Below are positions 17,119 to 25,719 of a stretch of 64,000 nt of DNA, one piece after another (position 1 is the first letter of the stretch; every line of letters begins with the position of its first letter). The translations under genes and the position numbers were made by a program. The notes below the pieces were generated by a model. That model was given only the letters and a program-made list of their open reading frames with translations, made no database searches and was not told the DNA's origin. The stretch comes from Pedobacter ghigonis. GTDB lineage: Bacteria; Bacteroidota; Bacteroidia; Sphingobacteriales; Sphingobacteriaceae. The stretch lies in contig NZ_CAESCM010000010.1 in NCBI RefSeq assembly GCF_903166585.1, positions 186,001 through 250,000 on the forward strand, read 5' to 3'.

Positions 17119-17682
17119 ATGAACGAACTCATACAATTACAATTAATGGATGCCCAATCTTCAATGGATAAAGCCATCGATCATTGTGAAGCAGAATTAA
17201 CTAAAATTAGGGCTGGTAAGGCATCGGCAGGAATGCTTGATGGCATTTTCGTTGATTATTATGGTGCTTCAACTGCTTTGGCACAGGTGGCAAGCATCAA
17301 CACGCCTGATGCAAGAACTATTGTGATCCAGCCATGGGAAAAATCGCTTTTAACGGTAATCGAAAAAGCCATCCAGGTTGCAAATATCGGTATCAACCCA
17401 CAAAATGATGGTATTGTAATCCGTTTGGTTGTACCACCACTAACCGAAGAACGCAGAAAGGAACTGGTTAAAAAAGTGAAAGAAGAAGCCGAAAGAGGCC
17501 GTATCACTGTACGTAACATCCGCAAAGATGCCAACGAGAAAATTAAAAAACTAAAAGGCGATGGTGTTTCTGATGACGAGATCAAAACCGGTGAAGGTGA
17601 GGTTCAGAAACTAACTGATGCGTACATCATCAAAGTAGATAAACACGCGGAGGCTAAAGAAAAAGATGTAATGACAGTTTAA
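17119..17682 (+). CDS. frr: Ribosome recycling factor
   Basis: A 187-aa protein that, with EF-G, splits post-termination ribosomes. It has the RRF patterns ELTKIRAGKASAGMLDGIFV, DARTIVIQPWEKSLLTVIEK, IRLVVPPLTEERRKELVKK and VRNIRKDANEKIKKL. It is co-transcribed with pyrH and followed 18 nt later by a strong terminator. Confidence 0.97.
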   Translation: MNELIQLQLMDAQSSMDKAIDHCEAELTKIRAGKASAGMLDGIFVDYYGASTALAQVASINTPDARTIVIQPWEKSLLTVIEKAIQVANIGINPQNDGIVIRLVVPPLTEERRKELVKKVKEEAERGRITVRNIRKDANEKIKKLKGDGVSDDEIKTGEGEVQKLTDAYIIKVDKHAEAKEKDVMTV

Positions 17683-17700
17683 TCTGTTTAAACGATAATA

Positions 17701-17730
17701 AAAAAAGGGAACTGATTGGTTCCCTTTTTT
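17701..17730. terminator. Bidirectional terminator after frr
   Basis: AAAAAAGGGAAC (17701-17712) and GTTCCCTTTTTT (17719-17730) form a perfect 12-bp stem around TGATTG. The A-run and T-run make it usable for frr (+) and for the convergent LacI-type regulator (-). Confidence 0.88.
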
Positions 17731-17737
17731 ATTGAAA

Positions 17738-18754
17738 TTACTTTTTTGCGCTCGATGGCCTTACATTTAACGTGGTAGGCAGCGAAATTTGCGTATTTCC
17801 GACGTTCTGCCCGGCTTTTTTAAGCTTATTGAGTAAAACCTTCATGATATTCTCTGCAATGGCTTCTAAAGGCTGTGCTATCGCCGTAACAGCTGGTTCG
17901 CAGAATTCCAAAATCTCAAAGTCATCAAAAGATACCACTGCCAGATCTTTATGAATCCGGATGCCCGATTTTCTAAAAGTCCTTAAGCCATCCAGGCAAA
18001 TGTAGTTGGCAGCAAAAATTACCGCATCAAGCTGTTTTTCGGCTTTAAAAAAGCTAACCATCTCCCGAATCGAATCTTCAGAGCTTGTGTATTTAATTTT
18101 CTTTACAACAGCTGGTAGTTTATGTTTTTCAATTGCGGTTTCGTAACCCGCCAGGCGGTCTACCATTTGCAACTGTTGCGTATCAATGGTAACAAAGCCA
18201 ATATTTTGGTAACCATTGTTAATCAGGTGCTCTGTTGCTTCGAATGTGCTTTTCTTATTATCAATAATTACATAATCGGTTTTTACATCCTGTACATAAC
18301 GGTCAAACAAAACTACAGGCGCATCCGTTTGGATCAGCTTCTTCACCTCATCTTCCAACCCTTCCGGCAAGGCCATTATGTAACCATCAACATGGCGGTC
18401 TTCAAAAATCTGCAACAGTTCTATTGCCTTTTCTGTATCGTTACGGGTACTGCTAAAAAGGATTTTATAGCCGAGGTTCGATGCAATTTCATCGATATGA
18501 CGGGCTATCCCCGAAAAAAAAGGTTCTGAAATATCATCAACCAAAAAGCCGATAATTTTAGTTTTACCCGTTCTTAAACTGGTTGCCAGTGCATTTGGCT
18601 GATAGTTTAATTCTGCAACCAGATCAAGTACCTTTTTGGTAAGGGCTTCACTAATATTTTTTTCGCGCGCCTTTCCATTAATTACAAATGATACGGTGGT
18701 AATGGAAATATTTAATTGTTTGGCTATATCTTTTATTGAAACGCGTTTCTTCAT
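17738..18754 (-). CDS. LacI family transcriptional regulator
   Basis: A 338-aa protein from the ATG at 18754 (a GTG one codon upstream is less likely). The N-terminal LacI helix-turn-helix reads VSIKDIAKQLNISITTVSFV, followed by the hinge helix (NYQPNALATSLRTGKTK) and a periplasmic-binding-protein-like ligand domain (KIIGFLVDDISEPFFSGIAR to AVVSFDDFEILEFCEPAVTA). The family senses sugars or nucleosides and acts as a dimer. No sugar operon is adjacent, so its ligand is unknown; nagA, 1.4 kb away, could be a target but nothing shows it. Confidence 0.9.
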   Translation of the reverse strand: MKKRVSIKDIAKQLNISITTVSFVINGKAREKNISEALTKKVLDLVAELNYQPNALATSLRTGKTKIIGFLVDDISEPFFSGIARHIDEIASNLGYKILFSSTRNDTEKAIELLQIFEDRHVDGYIMALPEGLEDEVKKLIQTDAPVVLFDRYVQDVKTDYVIIDNKKSTFEATEHLINNGYQNIGFVTIDTQQLQMVDRLAGYETAIEKHKLPAVVKKIKYTSSEDSIREMVSFFKAEKQLDAVIFAANYICLDGLRTFRKSGIRIHKDLAVVSFDDFEILEFCEPAVTAIAQPLEAIAENIMKVLLNKLKKAGQNVGNTQISLPTTLNVRPSSAKK

Positions 18755-18841
18755 CACAGTACTTAAGTCGTTTTGAATAATTTAAGCTGGTAATATAACA
18801 ATAATCTGCAAAGATTGTCATCTAAACTGATTCTCTTAAAC

Positions 18842-18871
18842 AAAAAAAGAGCAACCTATCCAGGATTGCTC
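18842..18871 (-). terminator. Terminator of the tRNA-like unit
   Basis: On the minus strand GAGCAATCC, loop TGGATA, then GGTTGCTC form a stem with a single bulged T, followed by TTTTTTT. It lies 30 nt downstream of the second tRNA-like RNA. Confidence 0.8.
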
Positions 18872-18901
18872 GATTAACTAACTTATTATTCATAAAAAAT
18901 G

Positions 18902-19046
18902 CTGTTGGGGAAGGAGTCGAACCTTCAAGGGGTAGTTAGCTACAGTTCAAAAAATTAATTTGTGGTCAACCCAATAAACTGCGTTTGTCCCATTATTCCC
19001 CACCACCGAGACAAGGAGGCGTGTCTGCCAATTTCACCACCCAACA
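18902..19046 (-). tRNA. Class II tRNA-like RNA, copy 1 (GUC anticodon position, 76-nt variable region)
   Basis: It folds as a complete cloverleaf of 145 nt. The acceptor is TGTTGGG/CCCAACA and the discriminator is G; no CCA is encoded. The D arm GTGAAATTGGCAGACAC has the GG pair and is tRNA-Leu-like. The anticodon stem-loop is CCTCC-TTGTCTC-GGTGG (middle T:T mismatch; anticodon GTC, Asp type, with C38). The T arm is GAAGG-TTCGACT-CCTTC. The variable region is 76 nt, closed by GGGG/CCCC. The anticodon and G73 suggest Asp identity, but long arms suit SerRS or LeuRS, so its amino acid is unknown. It is transcribed after copy 2 from one promoter. Confidence 0.6.
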
Positions 19047-19120
19047 TTTTAAAAGTTAACAGTTTTAATTTGTAGCTTTCAGTTTTAAACTGCAAACCGT
19101 AAATTGATAACTGCAACCAG

Positions 19121-19234
19121 CTGTAGGGGAAGGAATCGAACCTTCAAGGAGTGGTTAGTACCGAAACCGGTATATTCCCATTATTCTCCGCCACCGAGAC
19201 AAGGAGGTGTGTCTGCCTGTTTCACCACCCTACA
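19121..19234 (-). tRNA. Class II tRNA-like RNA, copy 2 (GUC anticodon position, 45-nt variable region)
   Basis: A 114-nt cloverleaf. The acceptor TGTAGGG/CCCTACA differs from copy 1 by a compensatory T-A to A-T change. The variable arm closes with GGAG/CTCC, against GGGG/CCCC in copy 1, a second compensatory change. The D arm is GTGAAACAGGCAGACAC, the T arm GAAGG-TTCGATT-CCTTC, and the anticodon loop TTGTCTC is identical in both copies. Inside the variable arm a second hairpin TACCG/CGGTA is visible. The motif AATAATGGGA begins the variable insert in both copies. Covariation argues for a functional RNA. A 45-nt leader separates it from the promoter. Confidence 0.65.
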
Positions 19235-19285
19235 GTATGTTTAGCAATCTTGAAAGAACGTTTCCTTTTTGTTAATTGCTTGATA

Positions 19286-19317
19286 CAAATGTAAAGGAAC
19301 AACCAATACCTTGCAAA
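19286..19317 (-). promoter_or_regulatory. Promoter of the tRNA-like unit
   Basis: On the minus strand TTTG (19317-19314), a 20-nt spacer and TACATTTG (19293-19286) match the Bacteroidota consensus exactly. The only downstream genes before the 18842-18871 terminator are the two tRNA-like RNAs. Confidence 0.75.
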
Positions 19318-19390
19318 TATTTTAAACATTTAATTTTATTTTTATAATATTGATAAATATTCGTAAATTCGCTTATCATAATTCAAAAAT

Positions 19391-19867
19391 ATGCTTAAAA
19401 AAGACAATTCCAATTTAGAAATTGACAACCTCGATATCGATATATTGAAACAATTGATGCAGGATGCCACTAAACCGTATACAGAAATAGCTAAAGATCT
19501 GATCGTTTCAGGCGGTACTATACACGTGCGGATGAAGAAATTACAGGAAATGGGGATTATTAAAGGTTCTCATTTAATTATCGATCCGCAAAAAGCAGGC
19601 TATGATATTTGTGCTTTTTTGGGTATTTATCTCGAAAAGGGAATACAGTATAAAGATGCGGTTGCGCAGCTGAGTAAAATTAAGGAGGTGGTAGAGCTAC
19701 ACTATACTACAGGAGCCTATAGTATGTTTGCAAAAATAATCTGCAGAGACACCAACCACCTGCGTCATGTTTTAAATGAAGAAATTCAGGCAGTGAATGG
19801 CATTCAACGTACCGAAACTTTAATTTCATTAGAAGAGAGCATTAAAAGGCAAATTGAGTTGGGCTAA
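19391..19867 (+). CDS. Lrp/AsnC family transcriptional regulator
   Basis: A 158-aa protein. The N-terminal AsnC-type winged helix-turn-helix has LDIDILKQLMQDATKPYTEI and VSGGTIHVRMKKLQEMGIIK. The C-terminal RAM effector-binding domain has VVELHYTTGAYSMFAKIICR and GIQRTETLISLEES. Members usually bind an amino acid and assemble as octamers. It is divergent from the tRNA-like unit, with start regions less than 160 nt apart, so regulation across this gap is possible but unproven. Confidence 0.92.
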   Translation: MLKKDNSNLEIDNLDIDILKQLMQDATKPYTEIAKDLIVSGGTIHVRMKKLQEMGIIKGSHLIIDPQKAGYDICAFLGIYLEKGIQYKDAVAQLSKIKEVVELHYTTGAYSMFAKIICRDTNHLRHVLNEEIQAVNGIQRTETLISLEESIKRQIELG

Positions 19868-20295
19868 GTAAAGACTAAAGGGGAAAGACCAAAGTTAAAA
19901 GACGATAATCTGTGTGATCCTAAAATCTGTGAAATCATACCGCAGGCTAAAAAATTACGTATCCTGTTTGAAAATGAATGTTCATTAGGGCTTCGGGAAC
20001 AGCAGTTCCGTTATTCGCTATAGCCCCGAATTGCAATCGGGCGCTGCCGCTTCTACCGGGTTTATTAACAAAGGTAAACGCAATAATAGCGATCGCTCCA
20101 TAAACGATTGCACAGATTAGCCTCCCAACCATTAATAGTAGCATAATATTGGCCACATAGACCCGATAGGAGTAAGCATCCCGATTTTTCATCGGGATAA
20201 AACGGAAAGCGGGAGGAAATTTAGATAGTGATGCAGGTATTGCTCTTCAAAGAACAATAATCAACAATAGCATGCGCTTAAAATAGAAATAATAA
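19868..20295. other. Intergenic region with dispersed repeats
   Basis: It begins with an AAGACTAAAG/AAAGACCAAAG low-complexity stretch. Then comes ATCTGTGTGATCCTAAAATC and TGTGAAATC (19909-19937), a familiar Bacteroidota intergenic repeat, and then a hairpin-rich block at about 19980-20225. An 81-codon minus-strand frame (19947-20192) crosses this block, but it coincides with the repeat structure and I do not call it a gene. Confidence 0.55.
19980..20225. repeat. Structured dispersed repeat element
   Basis: It contains the hairpins GGAAC/GTTCC (19996-20009) and ATCCCGAT/ATCGGGAT (20178-20198, a perfect 8-bp stem), the patch GCTATAGCCCCGAATTGCAA and the right-hand end AACGGAAAGCGGGAGGAAAT. 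The last phrase and the GCTATAG/CCCG patches resemble a structured repeat common near gene ends in Flavobacterium and Pedobacter. Recognition is from memory of the pattern. Confidence 0.4.
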
Positions 20296-22410
20296 CTATT
20301 TCAATAACTGATAAGCTACCAACGCTGCAACATAAGCCATGGCCGTCATATAAGCCAATTGAATAACCGGCCATTTCCAGCCTTTGGTTTCGCGGTAAAC
20401 AATGGCTACTGTACTCATGCATTGCATAGCAAAAGCATAAAAAAGCATTAATGAAATACCGGCAGCAAAAGAGTAAACCGGTAAACCGGTACGGCTGTTA
20501 ACCGAAGCTGCCATACGCTCTCTAATGGTCGAGGTATCCTCATCGCCGCCGTCAACACTGTAAATGGTTGCCATAGTGCCTACAAAGGCTTCACGGGCAG
20601 CAAAAGAGGTGATTAAGCCAATACCAATCTTCCAGTCGTAACCCAGCGGACGGATTACAGGCTCAATCCAGTGGCCAAGTACACCTACATAAGAATTTTC
20701 AAGCTTTTCGGTTGCTTCCAAAACCTTAATGTGATCGGTATTTTGGGTGGTATCGGCCAGTGCCGCAGCATATTTCTTTTCTATATTTTCGAAACGGTCT
20801 CCGGGTCCGTAAGCAGCCATTACCCATAGAATAACCGAAATGGCAATAATTACTTTACCAGCTTCGAAAACAAAGGTTTTCGATTTCTCGTACATGGTAA
20901 AAAGTACATTCTTCCACCTCGGCATACGGTAAACAGGCAGCTCCATTATAAAGTATGATCTTTCTTTGGTTTTGATGATGAGTTTCATCACCCAGGCTAC
21001 CAATACCGCAGCCACAATTCCTACCAGGTACATCACCATTAGCGCCAGGCCCTGCAGGTTAAAAATACCCAGCACATGTTTTTGCGGAATAATTAAGGAT
21101 ATGATCAGGATATATACCGGGAGCCTCGCCGAACAACTCACCAAAGGGGTTACCAAAATGGTAATCATCCGGTCTTTCCAGTTTTCGATATTCCTTGCCG
21201 CCATAATTGAAGGAACGGCGCAGGCCAAACCACCAATCATTGGCACCACCGATTTACCGTTGAGCCCAACCTTACTCATAATTTTATCCATCATAAAGGT
21301 AACACGGGCCATGTAGCCGGTATCTTCTAAGATGGAAATGAAGGCAAAAAGAATGGCAATTTGAGGGATAAATACAAAAATACCGCCCAAACCGGCAATC
21401 ACGCCATCCAATAATAAATCGGTAAACATACCGGCCGGCAAATATTCGTGTCCAAGTTCGGTAATAAATCCAAAACCACTTTCAATCCAGTCCATCGGGT
21501 AAGACGACCAGGCGAATATGGCATTAAAAATTATAAACAGAATCAGCAAAAATATAGTAAAGCCCCAAATTTTATGGGTAAGTATTGCATCAAGTTTATC
21601 GCTGAAAGAGAATTTCTTTTCTGTTCCTTTATCCACCACCACATCAGCAAGAATAGTACTTAAATGCTTGTAACGTGCTATGGTTTCAGCGGCCTGTATT
21701 TTAGCCGATTCGAAATGGTTCGATTGCTCTATTTCTTCAATTTCTTCCTGCTCTTCTTTGGTGAAGAAAGTTAAATGCTCGTGCTGATGCAAAACCTGCA
21801 GGGCATAATAATCGTTGTCTGAATTTAGTTTTGCCTTAATTGCATTAATTGCTTCAGGGGCCAGAAAATTTAAATTAACTTCCTGAAACTGCGTGGCTAT
21901 TTTAGTGGTATTGGCTATGGCATTTTTAAGTTTATCGATGCCAATGTTATTTCTTGCCGAGATAGAAACTACCTGAATACCTAATTTTTCGGCCAGCTTA
22001 TCCAGATTAATCTCAATGCCTTGCTTGGTAGAAAGATCGATCATGTTTAAAGCCAAAATCATCGGGATGCCCAGATCGGCCACCTGCGAATACAAAAGCA
22101 TATTACGCTTAAGATTGGAGGCATCGGTAACCAATACGATTACATCAGGATGGCTATTGTTCTTTTTATCGGCCAGCACCTGAAAAACAATGCTTTCATC
22201 GGCGCTTTTGGGGTAGAGACTATAAGTTCCGGGCAAATCGATAATTTCAGCATCTTTATCGCCTGCAAGTTTGGTAAAACCTGTTTTCTTATCAACTGTT
22301 ATACCCGGGAAGTTACCAATTTTCTGATTTAAACCGGTTAAGCGGTTAAATAACGTAGATTTACCTGTATTGGGATTACCAACTAATGCAACTTTAATAT
22401 CCAAACCCAA
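20296..22410 (-). CDS. feoB: Ferrous iron transport protein B
   Basis: A 704-aa inner-membrane Fe(II) transporter with a complete G-protein domain: Walker A GNPNTGKST (about residues 11-19), switch FPGITVDKKTG, DLPGTYSL (DxxG) and LNMIDLS (NxxD). A helical spacer follows, then the transmembrane Gate domains, with GGIFVFIPQIAILFAFISIL, MIGGLACAVPSIMAARNI and VSCSARLPVYIL. The start is a TTG (22410 or 22404); no ATG is available. It begins 4 nt after the feoA stop. No feoC is visible. Confidence 0.95.
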   Translation of the reverse strand: MGLDIKVALVGNPNTGKSTLFNRLTGLNQKIGNFPGITVDKKTGFTKLAGDKDAEIIDLPGTYSLYPKSADESIVFQVLADKKNNSHPDVIVLVTDASNLKRNMLLYSQVADLGIPMILALNMIDLSTKQGIEINLDKLAEKLGIQVVSISARNNIGIDKLKNAIANTTKIATQFQEVNLNFLAPEAINAIKAKLNSDNDYYALQVLHQHEHLTFFTKEEQEEIEEIEQSNHFESAKIQAAETIARYKHLSTILADVVVDKGTEKKFSFSDKLDAILTHKIWGFTIFLLILFIIFNAIFAWSSYPMDWIESGFGFITELGHEYLPAGMFTDLLLDGVIAGLGGIFVFIPQIAILFAFISILEDTGYMARVTFMMDKIMSKVGLNGKSVVPMIGGLACAVPSIMAARNIENWKDRMITILVTPLVSCSARLPVYILIISLIIPQKHVLGIFNLQGLALMVMYLVGIVAAVLVAWVMKLIIKTKERSYFIMELPVYRMPRWKNVLFTMYEKSKTFVFEAGKVIIAISVILWVMAAYGPGDRFENIEKKYAAALADTTQNTDHIKVLEATEKLENSYVGVLGHWIEPVIRPLGYDWKIGIGLITSFAAREAFVGTMATIYSVDGGDEDTSTIRERMAASVNSRTGLPVYSFAAGISLMLFYAFAMQCMSTVAIVYRETKGWKWPVIQLAYMTAMAYVAALVAYQLLK

Positions 22411-22414
22411 ATAT

Positions 22415-22630
22415 TTATTGAATGATTACCACATCAGCTTCGCTTTTACGCAAACAAAGCTGATAACCAGCAACACGAATGGCCATTGGATCGCCAAGAG
22501 GGGCAAAACGTTCAACCTCTACAACCTCGCCCGGCAAGCAGCCCATCTCCATTAACTTTACAGACATATCTAAATCTGTAAAAGCTACAATTGTTCCTTT
22601 TTCTCCAACTTTTAGGTGCGACAGTTTCAT
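22415..22630 (-). CDS. feoA: Ferrous iron transport protein A
   Basis: A 71-aa SH3-like protein: LSHLKVGEKGTIVAFTDLDM, then RFAPLGDPMAIRVAGYQLCL and a C-terminal EADVVII. FeoA is a small cytoplasmic partner needed for FeoB-dependent iron uptake. It is the first gene of a feoA-feoB operon. I found no Fur box I would trust in the 145-nt gap upstream. Confidence 0.93.
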   Translation of the reverse strand: MKLSHLKVGEKGTIVAFTDLDMSVKLMEMGCLPGEVVEVERFAPLGDPMAIRVAGYQLCLRKSEADVVIIQ

Positions 22631-22775
22631 CTGTGTTTATTTATATTTTATTAGCCAGATGGAGCCTAACGGGTTCATGTGCTAAATTTGGCGCAAGTTA
22701 GCCTTTCTTTAGATTTATTCCAAATAACATGGCTTTTACATTCGGGAAATAATGCAGGGTTTTACGGTATCGTGA

Positions 22776-25547
22776 TTAATTTCTTTGACGACCGCCGCCA
22801 AAACCACCACCGCCTCCGCGGTTTCTTCCGCCACCACCTTCTTCATTACCGCGGATCCGGTTTCTACCTCCCATCCGGTTTAGGGAATAGGTAAACGAAA
22901 ACATAAAATAACGTTGCAATACATTATAGCTTTCATCGCGAATGGTATTGTTATTGGCTGTACGGCTTACACCCTGGTTTTCGTTTAGCAAATCGTTTAC
23001 TGAGGCTTTAAAAGTACCACGGTTTTTGAAAAACTGCTTGCTTAAATACGAATTTACCAGCGTAAAATGGGTATCGAAAGCCTCTCCCCTCCCAGTGTTC
23101 TGGTTATAATCGGCATCGATAGACCAGCGGATATCGCCAGGGAACATATAACTTACACTAATATTTGGACTAAAGGTATAATACCGGGTGTTCGAATTGG
23201 GCTGAACGGAATAGGTTGCCCGGTTAATTGAACCACTAACCCCTGCAGTTAAATCGAGCTTCTCTAAATTGGAAACCAAGCGGTAGCCATTGGTGACAGA
23301 CCAGCTGTTGGTTATATTTTTTAAGCTGTTGGTAAAGTTTACATCGCGATTATAGCTCCCACTAACATTGATGTGAAAATTAAGCTTATTATCGGCCATT
23401 ACAGGCAAACTTAAAGATGAAGACAACGAACCAGAATAAACACCATTAACATTCACCGGAGTTACAGCCAGTTTGCCCTGATCTTTTCCGCTTTGAATTA
23501 AACTGGTACTGTTTGCAATCTGGTTAGCAGTTTGGGCAAGATTCAGGTTAACAAATAACGACCTGTTTTTGCCTACAGTAAATGTATTATAGGCAATACG
23601 CAGGGTATTGTTAAACTCGGGCTTTAAATCGGGGTTACCCACCGGAATACTTTGTGTATTGGTATTATTCTGGATAGGCTGCAACTGTTGTATGGTAGGT
23701 TGAGTGGTACTACCGCGGTAATTGAACACCAAACGCTTACTGTTGCTAAAATTATACCTGAAGATAGCCGAAGGCGTATAATTAAAAACATTTTGTTTTA
23801 GTGTAAAACCCTGCGTAATGTTATTGTTTTTCCGGTCGGTATTTTGAACTGCCATACCCACATTCCAGTTATATTTTTTGGCCATTTTATTAAAGCTGAA
23901 TCCAGCCGCATTGGTTAAAATGGTATTCTCGTATGAGTTACTGAATGTCTGATCCAATAAATCGTATTCGAGCGTAGCCGGATTAAAATTATAGGTAAAA
24001 CGGTCGGAAGTGTTGTGGTTATATCCGTTCTGATAGTGAAATTCCAAGCTTAGGGTCTTATCTAAGGGTTCTGTATACACCAAACGGGTATTCTGATTAA
24101 GCGATTCGCTTTCCTGATCGTTAAACTGGTTAATTACCTTTTGTGTGATTATCCCACCTTCATCTCTTGTTTCGGGGTTATTGTTGTAGTTATCAGCATC
24201 GTTGTTGTTAATGCTGGTGTTGAAATTCAAGGATAAGGTTCGTCCGCGGCGCATAAATTTTTTACGCAGCAAAATATTGTTACTAATTGATGGGGCGGTG
24301 TTGTGGTTGGTTAATATCTGCGATCCATTTGTTTTATAGGTACTGTAATCGCGGTTGTAAAAACTACTGTTCAGGCTCTCGTTATCTGTATAGCTTAAAT
24401 TTGGCTCTATCTTTAGTGAGGTTAACGAATCGAGTTTAGTATCGACCATAAAATTTAAACGATGGTTTAAGCGGTCGGAAGTATTGGTTTGGTTATTATT
24501 AAAAACCGTGGTAACATTGCCCAAAAGATTTTGTGTAACGCTATTGCGCAGAATGAGATTGTCAGATTTATTCACAAAATAACTCAGGCTGATTTCGGTT
24601 TGATCGGCATATTCGTCAGAGAAGTTAAATCCACCGGCCTTAGTATCTGTAATCCCGCTACGGCCACCATTTCCGCCGCTGTTACCGCCACCTAAACCAC
24701 CACCAAAGTTTTGCTTGTTTACATTGTTGAACTGCCCAATTACACTTAGCCGTCTGTCCTGGTTAAAATGGTTGATATTTGTGTTTATATCGTAACGGTC
24801 GTTAGATCCATAACCTCCCGAAGTGTTGCCAAAGTAACCATTCTTCCGGTCTTTTTTGGTTGTAATATTAATGATCTTAGTCCTCGAACCATCATCTATA
24901 CCGGTAAACTGGGCCTGATCTGAAAGTTCGTCGATGATCTGGATTTTATCTACCATATCTGCCGGTAGGTTTTTGGTTGCCAGTAAAGGGTCGTTCCCAA
25001 AAAACAGCTTTCCATCCACCTTAACTTTTGTAATGGTTTCGCCCTGGGCTTTTACCGCACCCGATTTATCGACTTCTACTCCGGGTAGTTTTTTTAACAG
25101 ATCTTCTACTACTGCGTTTTCTACCACTTTAAACGAGCCTGCATTAAATTCAAGCGTATCTTTCTTCACCACAATCGGAGGCACTTCTGCCTTGATATCA
25201 ACGGTTTGAAGCTCAATTGCACCTCCTTCTAAAACAATATCGCCTAAGCTTACATCCGGTTTATCGGCTGTAATGGTAAAATCTTTCGTGATATTTTTTA
25301 ATCCCAAAAATGCAGCATATACTCGGTAAGGGCCAGGTTTCAGATCTTTGAAAACAAACTTTCCGTCTTCGGTAGTACTCATTGCACCAACCATACTCGA
25401 ATCGGTTAGGTTCCTTACTGCCAAAGAAGCATAATCAATTGGTTTTTTATCTTTCGATTGAAGCACCCTCCCACTCACCGAGCCGGCTTTTTGGGCATAA
25501 ACAAAATAAGAACATAGTACAAGAAGCAGCGTAAAGATTGGTTTCAT
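22776..25547 (-). CDS. TonB-receptor-like outer-membrane beta-barrel protein (copy A)
   Basis: A 923-aa protein. A signal peptide (MKPIFTLLLVLCSYFVYAQ) is followed by a carboxypeptidase-regulatory-like beta-sandwich (GSVSGRVLQSKDKKPIDYA), a plug-like domain with VENAVVEDLLKKLPGVEVDK and KNLPADMVDKIQIIDEL, and a long beta-barrel rich in alternating aromatic and polar strands. It ends with a Gly/Arg tail (GGGGRNRGGGGGFGGGRQRN). It is closely related to the next gene. The substrate is unknown; no SusD partner is present. It may be co-regulated with feoAB downstream, but a gap of 145 nt separates them. Confidence 0.88.
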   Translation of the reverse strand: MKPIFTLLLVLCSYFVYAQKAGSVSGRVLQSKDKKPIDYASLAVRNLTDSSMVGAMSTTEDGKFVFKDLKPGPYRVYAAFLGLKNITKDFTITADKPDVSLGDIVLEGGAIELQTVDIKAEVPPIVVKKDTLEFNAGSFKVVENAVVEDLLKKLPGVEVDKSGAVKAQGETITKVKVDGKLFFGNDPLLATKNLPADMVDKIQIIDELSDQAQFTGIDDGSRTKIINITTKKDRKNGYFGNTSGGYGSNDRYDINTNINHFNQDRRLSVIGQFNNVNKQNFGGGLGGGNSGGNGGRSGITDTKAGGFNFSDEYADQTEISLSYFVNKSDNLILRNSVTQNLLGNVTTVFNNNQTNTSDRLNHRLNFMVDTKLDSLTSLKIEPNLSYTDNESLNSSFYNRDYSTYKTNGSQILTNHNTAPSISNNILLRKKFMRRGRTLSLNFNTSINNNDADNYNNNPETRDEGGIITQKVINQFNDQESESLNQNTRLVYTEPLDKTLSLEFHYQNGYNHNTSDRFTYNFNPATLEYDLLDQTFSNSYENTILTNAAGFSFNKMAKKYNWNVGMAVQNTDRKNNNITQGFTLKQNVFNYTPSAIFRYNFSNSKRLVFNYRGSTTQPTIQQLQPIQNNTNTQSIPVGNPDLKPEFNNTLRIAYNTFTVGKNRSLFVNLNLAQTANQIANSTSLIQSGKDQGKLAVTPVNVNGVYSGSLSSSLSLPVMADNKLNFHINVSGSYNRDVNFTNSLKNITNSWSVTNGYRLVSNLEKLDLTAGVSGSINRATYSVQPNSNTRYYTFSPNISVSYMFPGDIRWSIDADYNQNTGRGEAFDTHFTLVNSYLSKQFFKNRGTFKASVNDLLNENQGVSRTANNNTIRDESYNVLQRYFMFSFTYSLNRMGGRNRIRGNEEGGGGRNRGGGGGFGGGRQRN

Positions 25548-25675
25548 TCGGTTAGTTTGGTTTTTATAACATAGAGACTATCAGCATATTTAAAGGTTTA
25601 TTTTAACTTAAGTAACAAATGAAATACACAATTGTCAGCTTTACATTTAATAAGCTGTTACGGCTGTAAAACAAA

Positions 25676-25698
25676 AAAGGCCCGAGAAACGGGCCTTT
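25676..25698 (-). terminator. Terminator between the two barrel genes
   Basis: AAAGGCCCG (25676-25684) and CGGGCCTTT (25690-25698) form a perfect 9-bp stem around AGAAA. On the minus strand a T-run follows. It ends transcripts of the upstream barrel gene (copy B), so the two copies are probably separate units. Confidence 0.82.
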
Positions 25699-25719
25699 CA
25701 ATTCTGGTATTGATATTTT

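Noticed and set aside
19947..20192. 81-codon minus-strand open frame
   Set aside because: It coincides with a hairpin-rich dispersed repeat; base-paired repeats explain the lack of stops, and no domain is recognised.
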